Source: Planctomycetaceae bacterium
GTDB lineage: Bacteria > Planctomycetota > Phycisphaerae > UBA1845 > UTPLA1
NCBI GenBank assembly: GCA_006969385.1
Contig: CP030884.1
Location: forward strand, 434,001-498,000
Direction of reading: 5' to 3'
Length of the DNA: 64,000 nucleotides
In this document: one piece after another, positions 10,448-18,303 of the stretch
How the letters are laid out: each line of letters begins with the position of its first letter
Position numbering within the stretch: position 1 is the stretch's first letter
Program-made: the position numbers and the translations under genes
Notes under the pieces: model-generated
Database searches by the model: none
What the model saw: only the letters and a program-made list of their open reading frames with translations
Told to the model about the DNA's origin: nothing

Positions 10448-10487
10448 AGCCGCAGCAAGGGGATTCCTCTGCTGTGGCTGTTTTTTT
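10448..10487 (+). terminator. Intrinsic terminator after the aldehyde dehydrogenase gene
   Basis: A 10-bp stem with one G-U (agccgcagca / tgctgtggct) and a 12-base loop is followed by g and seven T. It lies 36 bases past the stop codon. Confidence 0.88.
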
Positions 10488-10498
10488 GGCAGGAGAAA

Positions 10499-10566
10499 GC
10501 GATTAACGATCATGTGCGACGTATAAACCGAAACCGACCCGATAAATCCGAGGCGCTGTTAATCGC
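10499..10566. repeat. Inverted repeat, 9-bp arms
   Basis: The arms gcgattaac (10499-10507) and gttaatcgc (10558-10566) pair perfectly across 50 bases in the gap between convergent genes. Confidence 0.55.
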
Positions 10567-10588
10567 AAACGGTTCAAATCGACTGTTG

Positions 10589-10648
10589 ACGCCGAAGGCG
10601 TTACATCCACTAGCCCAGGGTTGACGCGCAGCGGCTACCCGGGGCTAA
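10589..10648. repeat. Palindromic repeat family B, copy 1
   Basis: This copy opens with acgccgaaggcgtta (itself a short hairpin), then ctagcccagggttg, a gcgcagcggc segment and tacccggggcta. The same order recurs at 13422-13524. The rest of 10413-10822 shows no gene. Confidence 0.75.
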
Positions 10649-10822
10649 TTGGCGTAATGCCTTGGGCATATTTGCTTTTGCGGCCACCTCAAAACCGTGA
10701 TGGCTCTTGGTCTTGATTAGAACCGTCGAACAAACAAGTACCGACAAAGCCAACTTGACTGAGTTACAGAGCGTCTTTAGCCGGTCTAGGTATCGAGCTT
10801 TTCCAACGGCAGTCGCTCGCGC

Positions 10823-11554
10823 CTATTTCTCGTAAATAATCTCCATGTGCTTGAACCAATTGCCGCCGCCCATATCCATGTGCATCTCGAACGAATACTT
10901 ATTCTTTGAATCAAAGCGCCAGACCCATTTGCTTTCCGAATCCTGCATACCCTTCATCGGGTCGGGGCCGACGGCGATCATCGTCAGTTCCTTCTTGGCC
11001 GCGTCGTACTGGCCGGTCGCGGTGTAATACGTCGTGCCGAAGTTATCCATCCACAGCGTGAAATACTGCTTCTTGATTTTGTCGTAGCCCATTACGCCGA
11101 CACCTTCGAAGTCGGTATCTTCGTGGCCACCATCGGCGGTCGGCATCTTCATCATGCCTTTGAAATGTTGATGCGCGAAACGATCGCCGAGCGTCATCTC
11201 ATTGCGCGTGGTGCCTTTGCTGACATCGGGTTCCATACCCGGCGCGTGATAGGCTTTGCAGGTTGCCTTCCATGTGCCGCTCATACTCTTTAGCAACTCG
11301 TGCTCGGCACCCGGCGTGCCCATCTTGACGACCATTTCCATCATCTTGGCCATCTCTTCCGGCGACGGCATACCCGGTGCGTCACCGTGCTTGTGATCGG
11401 CATGGGCATGATCGCCGTGATCGTGCTTGTCCTTGTGATGATCGGCGTTGGACACGACAACAGTGGTAGCAAACGCGGTCAATGCGACTGCAGCGCTGAG
11501 CACGACGAGTTGGCGTGTAATCATGGCGAGTTTTTGTTTGGCAATCTTGGACAT
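10823..11554 (-). CDS. Exported DUF1579-like protein with His-rich N-terminus
   Basis: The 243-residue protein begins with a signal peptide. A mature N-terminus very rich in His and Asp follows (Asp-His-His-Lys-Asp-Lys-His-Asp-His-Gly and more, about residues 38-60). The remainder matches DUF1579: Met-Ser-Gly-Thr-Trp near residue 90, Gly-Asp-Arg-Phe, Gly-Val-Gly-Val-Met-Gly-Tyr-Asp, Met-Asp-Asn-Phe-Gly-Thr, and a C-terminal Met-Glu-Ile-Ile-Tyr-Glu-Lys. DUF1579 has a lipocalin-like barrel of unknown function. The His stretch may bind metal such as zinc, copper or nickel; this is inferred. I chose the ATG at 11554 because agagg lies just upstream; a longer frame reaching 11641 lacks a ribosome site and would hide the signal peptide. 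Confidence 0.82.
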   Translation of the reverse strand: MSKIAKQKLAMITRQLVVLSAAVALTAFATTVVVSNADHHKDKHDHGDHAHADHKHGDAPGMPSPEEMAKMMEMVVKMGTPGAEHELLKSMSGTWKATCKAYHAPGMEPDVSKGTTRNEMTLGDRFAHQHFKGMMKMPTADGGHEDTDFEGVGVMGYDKIKKQYFTLWMDNFGTTYYTATGQYDAAKKELTMIAVGPDPMKGMQDSESKWVWRFDSKNKYSFEMHMDMGGGNWFKHMEIIYEK

Positions 11555-11734
11555 GTTGGGACCTCTTGAGGGAAAGAGACGCACGAGCGCCCGCGCGACC
11601 ATCGCGCGGGCGCGACCGGAATCGGCCAGAACAAAAACCAAACATATCGAATGCGTGAATTTAGGTCAACGATTTGGGATGGAGAATTTTGGTGGCGATG
11701 CATAAGTGCTTGCGGGCATGGCCGTTAACGCAAA

Positions 11735-12757
11735 TCAGAGTTTGCTGTCGCCCAACTGCGATTGGTCGGGCCTCGATTGGTCGGGTCTCGTCGGAAAGAC
11801 AAAACTCGGCTTCGATGCGGCGCCGCACTCGGGGCACCGATTATCAACGACGCCGGTAAGATCGTAACCGCATTCATTGCACCAACCGCCACGTTCACCG
11901 GCAATGATGCGCGCCACGTCGCCAAAGGTCTCGATGACTACAGGCAATCGAATAGCGCTACGCCCAGTCAAACGTTGGTACGCGTCATATAGTTTTTGAA
12001 GAAGGCGCATGCCCCATACCAAAACCGCTACGGTCAACGCCGCACCAGCCACGCTGATTGGTAAATCAAAGTTCAGTTGTCGCATCATATACATTACGCC
12101 CGCGGCAGCGCCACAAGAAACCAAACAACCGACGGGCACAGCGAGTAAGTCGATCCACTTTCCGAGCGATCGAAACCTGAGTTCCGGCAGACGTCCATGA
12201 CTCATAACACGAAATTTGGCCCATACCGGAAGCAGGTCTTTGTGTATGACAAAGCGATCCAAAACCGGCGTTGACGGTGCAATCGGATCGAGATCGGGAC
12301 GATCGGCTTCCAGTACTCTTTGGATTGCCCTAAAGGCGCCGGCGCTCTTCGACAGTTGGCCGAAGATGTTTACCGCATCAACGGACGGCAGCATCAGGCG
12401 CTGCGCGATCAACTCAGCCAAACTACCGAACGTGAAGAGTGCTGCGTATCGTGCTTCCCACTCTGTGGGCGACTTACAAAGTTGTAGGCCGCTTAGGAAA
12501 TCCCAATCTTTCTGGTCGAGCGATACACCTGTTTGCTTTTCCACGCAGCCGCCGAATTCAACGATGTCTACCTCTTCGTATAGATCGCTGAATTGTGACA
12601 ACCATTTATCGATTCGATCGCGATATCCGATCTCGCATGATTGCAACGCATACTCGCTCACGGCCCGCCGCAGCGCATCCATCACCGCCGCGACTTCACG
12701 GTCTCTAACCGGTGCCGTCGCCGCACGAGGCGCAGTCTTCTCTTCGGGCTTACCCAT
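11735..12757 (-). CDS. Membrane protein with C-terminal zinc ribbon, unknown function
   Basis: The 340-residue protein has a soluble helical N-terminal half (Asp/Glu-rich, around Tyr-Glu-Glu-Val-Asp-Ile-Val-Glu-Phe-Gly at residue 60), then two hydrophobic segments at about 205-225 and 232-252. A C-terminal ribbon follows: Cys-Asn-Glu-Cys-Gly-Tyr-Asp-Leu-Thr-Gly, then Cys-Pro-Glu-Cys-Gly near residue 310. This ribbon is a module I associate with planctomycete membrane proteins. The protein ends in a repeated Arg-Pro-Asp-Gln-Ser. The gene diverges from the glyoxalase-fold gene at 12845. No enzymatic motif is visible. Confidence 0.72.
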   Translation of the reverse strand: MGKPEEKTAPRAATAPVRDREVAAVMDALRRAVSEYALQSCEIGYRDRIDKWLSQFSDLYEEVDIVEFGGCVEKQTGVSLDQKDWDFLSGLQLCKSPTEWEARYAALFTFGSLAELIAQRLMLPSVDAVNIFGQLSKSAGAFRAIQRVLEADRPDLDPIAPSTPVLDRFVIHKDLLPVWAKFRVMSHGRLPELRFRSLGKWIDLLAVPVGCLVSCGAAAGVMYMMRQLNFDLPISVAGAALTVAVLVWGMRLLQKLYDAYQRLTGRSAIRLPVVIETFGDVARIIAGERGGWCNECGYDLTGVVDNRCPECGAASKPSFVFPTRPDQSRPDQSQLGDSKL

Positions 12758-12844
12758 TAATAACGCCAGTTCCTTGTACTGATGCGTTTCGTTGCCGTCG
12801 GCTGTAGTCGATACGCCACTCTACTGCGGATAATATAAGTGAAT

Positions 12845-13327
12845 ATGTCCACCCCGCCCCCCATCACCGGCGTCGCCGAAATCGTCCTCAGCGTGCGCGA
12901 TCTACCGGCCATGCGTGCCTTCTACACCGACACCCTCGGCTTCAAGCTGCACAGCGAATATTCCATCGAAACCGACGCCGGTCACGACCCCAACGGTGAG
13001 CCGACGATTACGTTTCTTACCATTCGCGACCAGGGCACCGACCTTGCGCACGGTGGCCATCCGGTCTTACTCGCGTTGATCGACTATCAACGCCACGCCA
13101 ACGCTCGTAAGCGTCTGACCGGTCACGATGTGAAGCAATCGACGCTCAATCATTTGGCGTTTGAGATTCCCGCACCCGCTTACGACGACTGGCACCAACG
13201 ACTCACCGCCGCCGGTCTCGATCCGCAGCCTGCCGCCTTTGCGCATATGAACGCCAAAGCGTTGTTTTTCTGCGACCCCGAAGGCAACCAGTTGGAATTG
13301 ATCTGCCACGCGCGTTCCGCTCAGTAG
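12845..13327 (+). CDS. VOC (glyoxalase/bleomycin-resistance fold) family protein
   Basis: The 160-residue protein carries one VOC domain: Val-Ala-Glu-Ile-Val-Leu-Ser-Val-Arg-Asp-Leu near the start, Phe-Tyr-Thr-Asp-Thr-Leu-Gly-Phe-Lys at about residue 30, Asn-His-Leu-Ala-Phe-Glu-Ile, and Ala-Leu-Phe-Phe-Cys-Asp-Pro-Glu-Gly-Asn-Gln-Leu-Glu-Leu-Ile at the end. The His of the third strand and the last Glu are usual metal ligands. Family members include lyases, dioxygenases and antibiotic-binding proteins, so the substrate is open. I chose the ATG at 12845; a GTG at 12839 is in frame. A taatat box at 12831-12836 sits only eight bases upstream, so the message may have almost no leader. Confidence 0.85.
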   Translation: MSTPPPITGVAEIVLSVRDLPAMRAFYTDTLGFKLHSEYSIETDAGHDPNGEPTITFLTIRDQGTDLAHGGHPVLLALIDYQRHANARKRLTGHDVKQSTLNHLAFEIPAPAYDDWHQRLTAAGLDPQPAAFAHMNAKALFFCDPEGNQLELICHARSAQ

Positions 13328-13421
13328 GTGGAACACCATCGTATATCAAAACAATCCACTTTCACGTCAATCCACTTACACGTCGACCCACCTGCACGTC
13401 CATCAACTTGTACCGAGCTCT

Positions 13422-13524
13422 ACGCCGAAGGCGTTACGCCCGCTAGCCCAGGGTTGCCGCGACGCGGCTACCCTGGGTAACCACCGCCCAACAAGGCCTT
13501 CAACTCTAAAAGAGTTGCGCCCAC
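13422..13524. repeat. Palindromic repeat family B, copy 2 (longer)
   Basis: This copy starts as at 10589 (acgccgaaggcgtta, gctagcccagggttg) and adds a clean ctaccctgggt return arm plus a second block, aaggccttcaactct then agagttgcg. The rest of 13328-13823 has no supported gene. Other frames there read into the sigma gene only by chance. Confidence 0.78.
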
Positions 13525-13823
13525 CACTACAAAGCACCATCTTCAATTGGATCAACATTTGACCATCACCGCCTCGCAATCCAATCGCACTTAATCCAAG
13601 AATGCCGAACGGTCACATCCATCGACTATTGGCCGGTGCTACAGGGAAATGGCCGTGTCGAGGGGACATTCTCACGCGATAAACCGAACTGGTGGTTCAG
13701 AAAACTCTTGTCGGATCAAAAAATCCAAATTTGTCGAATAAATCCCCGCACCATCATCGTCTGTACAATCGAACACGGCCCACTGGGCTTGTTTCAACGT
13801 GATCAATAACCGACGAGGCCCGC

Positions 13824-14345
13824 TTGCCCGACCGACTGCACCAAGATGCCGCCTTTTGGGCTGATTTGTTCGAACGCGAGCACCAGCGGCTCTGTGGCGT
13901 GGCGCTGGCATGGTTGGGCAATCTCGACGACAGCCTCGATATCGTGCAAGACGTGCTGGTGAAACTCGTGTATCGCAGCACACAAATCGACGAGCCCTTG
14001 GGCTATTGCCTGCGTTCGATTCGCAACGCCGCGATCGACGAACTGCGGCGACGGCAACGACTACCAAGCCACGAAGTGCTCGAGCCCAACTGCGGAAGCC
14101 TGATCAATTTAGACGGCTGTCGCGATGTCGAGCAGCGGCAAACGGCGGAACTCGTGCGCCACGCCTTGACCAAGATCGACGTAACGCAGCGCGAAGTGAT
14201 CGCACTCAAAATCTACGGCGGCCTGACGTTGGCGCAAATCGCCACCACGCTGGAAATTCCGGCGGGCACCGCCGCCACTCATTACCGACGCGGGCTGGAA
14301 GCCCTGCGCGATTTACTGCGGAGGCAGATCGATGACGCCGCGTGA
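13824..14345 (+). CDS. ECF-type RNA polymerase sigma factor
   Basis: The 173-residue protein has region 2 at about residues 12-80: Phe-Glu-Arg-Glu-His-Gln-Arg-Leu, then Ala-Leu-Ala-Trp-Leu-Gly-Asn-Leu-Asp-Asp-Ser-Leu-Asp-Ile-Val-Gln-Asp-Val-Leu-Val, then Ala-Ile-Asp-Glu-Leu-Arg-Arg-Arg. Region 4 is at about 110-165: Gln-Arg-Glu-Val-Ile-Ala-Leu-Lys-Ile-Tyr-Gly-Gly-Leu-Thr-Leu-Ala-Gln-Ile-Ala and Thr-Ala-Ala-Thr-His-Tyr-Arg-Arg-Gly. The start is a TTG with gagg just upstream; no in-frame ATG fits better. The gene overlaps the next one by 14 bases, as usual for a sigma / anti-sigma pair. The regulated promoter set is unknown. Confidence 0.9.
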   Translation: MPDRLHQDAAFWADLFEREHQRLCGVALAWLGNLDDSLDIVQDVLVKLVYRSTQIDEPLGYCLRSIRNAAIDELRRRQRLPSHEVLEPNCGSLINLDGCRDVEQRQTAELVRHALTKIDVTQREVIALKIYGGLTLAQIATTLEIPAGTAATHYRRGLEALRDLLRRQIDDAA

Positions 14346-14775
14346 GACTGACAAATTGGAACAACTGCTCGGCGATCTACCGGCGACCCGACCGACGCCG
14401 AGTGACGTACAACGCGTTCGCGATGTCATAGCAAATGGCGATTCGACAAGTGCCAATGCGAGCATCAACGACGATCAGAAACGCGCTCGTCGCCCCCTTT
14501 GGCAAAAGCGCATCACGATTCCACAAGCCATCGCCGCCTGCCTGATCGTGTGCGTCGGCAGCGTGCTTGCCACGGTAATGCTCGTGTCGTCGCCGGAAAT
14601 CCAAGACAAAGCGTCTAGCCCGCGCGAATCACCCGCACGACGCCCCGTCGCACCGCCCGTTTCCAACGTTGGCCCGCAACTCGTTATCCAAACCGACTTT
14701 TTCACTCGCCGCCAACCTAAACCGACGCCCCGTCATATCGGCATTCGCCAATGGACGAGCGGCGGCGGTCAATAA
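14332..14775 (+). CDS. Single-pass membrane protein, probable anti-sigma factor
   Basis: The 147-residue protein has a cytoplasmic N-terminal part of about 65 residues, one hydrophobic helix (Ala-Ile-Ala-Ala-Cys-Leu-Ile-Val-Cys-Val-Gly-Ser-Val-Leu-Ala near residue 70-88) and an external Pro/Ser/Arg-rich tail. No zinc anti-sigma motif (His-x3-Cys-x2-Cys) is seen. The call rests on the overlap with the ECF sigma gene and on topology. A ggagg ribosome site sits seven bases before the ATG, inside the sigma gene. Confidence 0.65.
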   Translation: MTPRETDKLEQLLGDLPATRPTPSDVQRVRDVIANGDSTSANASINDDQKRARRPLWQKRITIPQAIAACLIVCVGSVLATVMLVSSPEIQDKASSPRESPARRPVAPPVSNVGPQLVIQTDFFTRRQPKPTPRHIGIRQWTSGGGQ

Positions 14776-14787
14776 GGAGCTAGCCCG

Positions 14788-15750
14788 ATGTATCGACGAA
14801 CTCTCCTCAACCAATTTTTGATCTTCTTGGTGCTGGCTTCACCGGCATGGGTTCGTGCCGATGAGCCGAAAAGAACACCGCGCGATGAAGCACTATCGCA
14901 TGAAGAAGCACTCAAACTAAACGAAGAAATGCGCGCCGCCGGCGTACCGCAAATCTTCATCGACACGCGTTACGTCGAGATCGATACATCGATGTATAAC
15001 CTGTTCATCGATGGGTACCAACCAACCAGACCAGACGATAATGTACTCCCGGCAGTCGCAACCCATGTGATTCAAGTCGTGCCGAAGAACGCCATGCGCG
15101 AGATGACCGATCGTGAAGACAAGCCGATACCCTTTGGCATGCGACACCTCTATTCCGATATGAGCGGCGATTCTCATTTTGAAGGCGTCGTACTCAATGG
15201 CGTTGTCGAAATCAAACTCGGCACGACGGAATATGACTTTTATGATCACTCGACTCCGAAGACATTTCCCGAGGATCCCAAGCAATCCGAAAAGCTCATC
15301 GGCGTCGAATATCTATATTCTCCCCGCTTACTGGTCTTCTCTGGCCAGAAAGCATCGATGATGACGGGTTCATTTCGGCCGCATCTCATCAAAGAGAATG
15401 ATGGATGTTTGCGACTATCGGAAGGAAATGAATTTACCGACGGAACGAAACTCGAAGTCGGTGCCACGCTGCAAGACGATGGCAACATCTTGCTCGACCC
15501 GCTCACGGCATCATTCTCTCAAATGGTCGGTCGCGAAAAAATAGAAGGCGTGCCGTTCGACGTCGGCAAGCCCATCGTCCAAACCGCAGCCATGTCCATG
15601 TCGCTCGTCATCAGCCAAAAGGCCACTGCCGTGTTCGCTCTGCCGCGCTTCGACGAAAATGCGCCGGTCATCCTCGTTTTGATTCGGACGTACGTCGCCT
15701 CGGCAGAGCCACAAGCGGAAGCAGGCCCGAAAGCTGTAAACGCTGAGTAG
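14788..15750 (+). CDS. Exported protein with secretin-like (GspD/PilQ) C-terminal domain
   Basis: The 320-residue protein has a signal peptide ending near Val-Arg-Ala-Asp. The segment Val-Pro-Gln-Ile-Phe-Ile-Asp-Thr-Arg-Tyr-Val-Glu-Ile-Asp near residue 52 resembles the start of the secretin domain. A later part (Gly-Thr-Lys-Leu-Glu-Val-Gly-Ala-Thr-Leu-Gln-Asp-Asp-Gly-Asn-Ile, then a Val-Gln-Thr-Ala block and Ala-Pro-Val-Ile-Leu-Val-Leu-Ile-Arg-Thr) follows the order of the secretin beta barrel lips. It is far shorter than a true secretin (usually over 500 residues) and has no N-domains. It follows the sigma and membrane genes by 12 bases with an aaggag site, so all three are probably one operon. 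The relation to secretins is by eye and tentative. Confidence 0.5.
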   Translation: MYRRTLLNQFLIFLVLASPAWVRADEPKRTPRDEALSHEEALKLNEEMRAAGVPQIFIDTRYVEIDTSMYNLFIDGYQPTRPDDNVLPAVATHVIQVVPKNAMREMTDREDKPIPFGMRHLYSDMSGDSHFEGVVLNGVVEIKLGTTEYDFYDHSTPKTFPEDPKQSEKLIGVEYLYSPRLLVFSGQKASMMTGSFRPHLIKENDGCLRLSEGNEFTDGTKLEVGATLQDDGNILLDPLTASFSQMVGREKIEGVPFDVGKPIVQTAAMSMSLVISQKATAVFALPRFDENAPVILVLIRTYVASAEPQAEAGPKAVNAE

Positions 15751-15783
15751 CCAATTCAAGAATCCGACGCCACATCGCGTCGC

Positions 15784-15813
15784 CCGCCGGTAGCCCCCAC
15801 TACCGGCGGTTTT
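15784..15813 (+). terminator. Intrinsic terminator after the sigma / secretin-like operon
   Basis: A perfect 10-bp stem (ccgccggtag / ctaccggcgg) with a six-base loop is followed by tttt. It sits 34 bases after the stop codon and before the dihydropyrimidine dehydrogenase-like gene. Confidence 0.85.
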
Positions 15814-15891
15814 CTGCGCCCATCTTGGAAGCAGCGCCTTTTCTCCCTAAAATTTAAGGCTTTACGTCGCCTCCAAGGAGCCCCATCGCCC

Positions 15892-17148
15892 ATGGCCGAT
15901 CTCAGTGTGACCGTCAATGGCCTCAAGTTGCCCAACCCGTTTGTCATTGGCTCCGGACCGCCCGGCACCAATGCCAACGTGATCGGTCGCGCTTACGACG
16001 AAGGCTGGGGAGCCGTCGTCGCCAAGACCGTCTGCCTCGATGCGTCCAAAATTATCAACGTCGCGCCGCGCTATGCGCGGATGCGCGCCGCCAAAACGCG
16101 CGAAGTGGTCGGCTGGCAAAACATCGAACTCATTTCCGACCGCTCGCTCGAAGTTTGGGAAGACGAATTCAAGCAGATCAAAGATCAGTATCCCGATCGC
16201 ATCCTGATCGCCTCGATCATGGATGAGTATTGCAAAGACGCCTGGTTTGAAATTGTTGAACGCGTGCAAGCCTGCGGTGTCGATGCGTTGGAACTCAACT
16301 TCTCCTGCCCGCACGGTTTGCCCGAACGCAAGATGGGCTCGGCCATGGGGCAAGACCCGGAGATACTCACCGACGTGTGCGGTTGGGTATCCGAAGCCGC
16401 GCGCGTGCCTGTCTGGGCCAAGATGACACCGAACGTGACGCACATTTGCGACCCGGCCCACGCATGCCTCGCCGCCGGATGCGATGGTATCTCAGCCATC
16501 AACACAATCCTAAGCGTGATGGGCGTCGACTTAAAAACGTTACGCCCCCAACCGACTGTCGAAGGTCATTCCACTGCCGGCGGTTATTCCGGCAAGGCCG
16601 TGCGGCCCATCGCGCTGCGCATGGTGATGGAACTGGCGACGATGATGTACGGCGCGGGCAATACAGGTGTTAACGCGGGCAATACAGGTGTTAACGTGGA
16701 TGGCCCCACCACGTTTGGCATGCGCGACGTTGGTGCATGTGAGGCGTCGCCCAAGCCCGGCACCAAGGGTAACGGTCAACATGCAACAAGCAGCGCGTTT
16801 CCCAATGCCACGCTCTCCGCCATCGGCGGTGTCGAATCGGGCGACCATGCGGCGCAATACATGTTGCTCGGCGCGCATACCGTGCAAGTGTGCACCGGCC
16901 TGATGATCCACGGTTACAAACTCATCCATCAGCTCTGTGCCGAGCTCGATGCCTTTATGGATCGCCACGGGTTTAACACCATCGAAGAGTTTCGCGGCCA
17001 CTCGCTGCAATACTTCACCAGCCACGCCGATCTCGTCCAACGCCAAGCCGACCAGAAAGCCGCCAAAGCCGGCGTCGTCACCGAAGACGCCGCTTGGGAA
17101 GGCGATGCGTTCGTGCAACAGTCGGATGAGTTGGTGGGGAATTCGTAG
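15892..17148 (+). CDS. preA: Dihydropyrimidine dehydrogenase (PreA)-like FMN enzyme with a 54-residue insertion
   Basis: The 418-residue protein has the dihydroorotate/dihydropyrimidine dehydrogenase TIM barrel: Asn-Pro-Phe-Val-Ile-Gly-Ser-Gly-Pro near residue 15, Ala-Val-Val-Ala-Lys-Thr-Val, Leu-Glu-Leu-Asn-Phe-Ser-Cys-Pro-His-Gly near 140 with the active Cys, Val-Trp-Ala-Lys-Met-Thr-Pro-Asn, and Leu-Ser-Ala-Ile-Gly-Gly-Val with Leu-Gly-Ala-His-Thr-Val-Gln at the phosphate end. The C-terminal 4Fe-4S domain of full PreA is absent. Residues about 254-307 are extra: a duplicated Ala-Gly-Asn-Thr-Gly-Val-Asn unit, then a Gly/Pro/Ala-rich stretch before the Ile-Gly-Gly strand. The enzyme would reduce or oxidise uracil/thymine-type rings in the cytoplasm, probably with a separate NAD subunit that is not in the window. 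An aaggag site lies 11 bases upstream. Confidence 0.82.
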   Translation: MADLSVTVNGLKLPNPFVIGSGPPGTNANVIGRAYDEGWGAVVAKTVCLDASKIINVAPRYARMRAAKTREVVGWQNIELISDRSLEVWEDEFKQIKDQYPDRILIASIMDEYCKDAWFEIVERVQACGVDALELNFSCPHGLPERKMGSAMGQDPEILTDVCGWVSEAARVPVWAKMTPNVTHICDPAHACLAAGCDGISAINTILSVMGVDLKTLRPQPTVEGHSTAGGYSGKAVRPIALRMVMELATMMYGAGNTGVNAGNTGVNVDGPTTFGMRDVGACEASPKPGTKGNGQHATSSAFPNATLSAIGGVESGDHAAQYMLLGAHTVQVCTGLMIHGYKLIHQLCAELDAFMDRHGFNTIEEFRGHSLQYFTSHADLVQRQADQKAAKAGVVTEDAAWEGDAFVQQSDELVGNS

Positions 17149-17165
17149 CGTCAAAAGAGTAATGC

Positions 17166-17939
17166 ATGTGTGAAACAACTTCGATCAAAGAACCCAATCT
17201 CGGAGTTGACCCTTGGTATCAAAAACTACTACGTTGGATGTTTAAGGTCGACTCTGCCGACCTTATGTCCGAATCCGAATTTAATGAAGCAACACCACTC
17301 ATCGTTAATTATTTCTGGAGATCCTTGATATTCGGCGGATTGCTAGGAATTTTGGCAACTGTTGGTTCTTTTTTACTAATCATTAAGATCTATCATGAAC
17401 GGGCAGGCGAAGTTGTTAATCCAGTCATTGACGAACGATGGTATTGGGCATGGTTGATGCCATGCCTTTTCGGTGTATTTGGGCTCTTCGAATTATTTGA
17501 GATTGTCTACCGCAGTAAGTTGAATCCTACCCTAGGTCACATCTTGTATCGCTATCGAAGTACTGAATACCGTTGGAATGCCCGAAGTGTTGCGCTTTTT
17601 GGTGCAATATTCTCGATTTTATTGAGTGTAACCTTTAGCGTAATGATGATGGGGACCGGATTGGTCATCGACGAGAAAGGTATTCTCTCATCCAACAGCC
17701 TTATATTGACGCGCAAGGAATACGCGGATGTTTCACAAATCGCATCTTATGAGTCTTTTGATGCACCGATCGGATTGCGTCATGTAAGAAACATCGTCAT
17801 CACTTTTCGAACTGGCGAAAAGCTAAAGTTAATCGGCGAAGATCGGTACGACCCGGAAAAATTGGATTTGATAGTCAATTACGTAAGCGCTCAGACCGGC
17901 CTTATCATCGAGCGTGGCGATAAGCGACCCTCCGATTAG
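17166..17939 (+). CDS. Polytopic membrane protein, unknown, AT-rich
   Basis: The 257-residue protein has three hydrophobic segments: about 53-75 (Leu-Ile-Phe-Gly-Gly-Leu-Leu-Gly-Ile-Leu), 93-113 and 143-168. A C-terminal domain of about 80 residues follows, with Gly-Leu-Val-Ile-Asp-Glu-Lys-Gly-Ile-Leu and Ile-Val-Ile-Thr-Phe-Arg-Thr-Gly-Glu-Lys-Leu, which looks like a small beta domain of the PH/YcxB kind. The gene is visibly richer in A and T than its neighbours, with many Ile and Lys codons, which hints at a different origin. It starts 17 bases after preA. I do not recognise a family. Confidence 0.72.
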   Translation: MCETTSIKEPNLGVDPWYQKLLRWMFKVDSADLMSESEFNEATPLIVNYFWRSLIFGGLLGILATVGSFLLIIKIYHERAGEVVNPVIDERWYWAWLMPCLFGVFGLFELFEIVYRSKLNPTLGHILYRYRSTEYRWNARSVALFGAIFSILLSVTFSVMMMGTGLVIDEKGILSSNSLILTRKEYADVSQIASYESFDAPIGLRHVRNIVITFRTGEKLKLIGEDRYDPEKLDLIVNYVSAQTGLIIERGDKRPSD

Positions 17940-17978
17940 ATTAGACTCGACTCACTGTCGCATTGAACCGTATCACAC

Positions 17979-18047
17979 TGCAATTATTCGCGCACGACTG
18001 CCCCGCCAGCTTCCGCCAGCCCTGACGGAGTTGGTGCGATAATTGCA
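17979..18047. repeat. Long imperfect hairpin in the intergenic gap
   Basis: The outer arms tgcaattat and ataattgca pair perfectly, then cgcac / gtgcg, then an inner ttccg / cggag stem. Together they could form a nearly 70-base hairpin. The rest of 17940-18303 shows no gene or clear promoter. Confidence 0.6.
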
Positions 18048-18303
18048 TCGTTGTAGAAAGGCAATTGAACGATCAAAATAACCAGTCAAAGCATATCGAA
18101 AACAACATCACAAAAGCCCAATCCTTATTGGCCCATCCCTCCCCACCTTCCGAAAAGAACAACTCTCACGCAACTGACGCCACACATCTTTGCCACGCAC
18201 TTTCCCCCTCAATCGCAAAGTAACGCCGCAATCGGCCCGATTTTATAGTGTATTGACGGCCTTGGATCGTTCGCACTGAGGTCGGCCGGAGATCGATCGC
18301 ACT

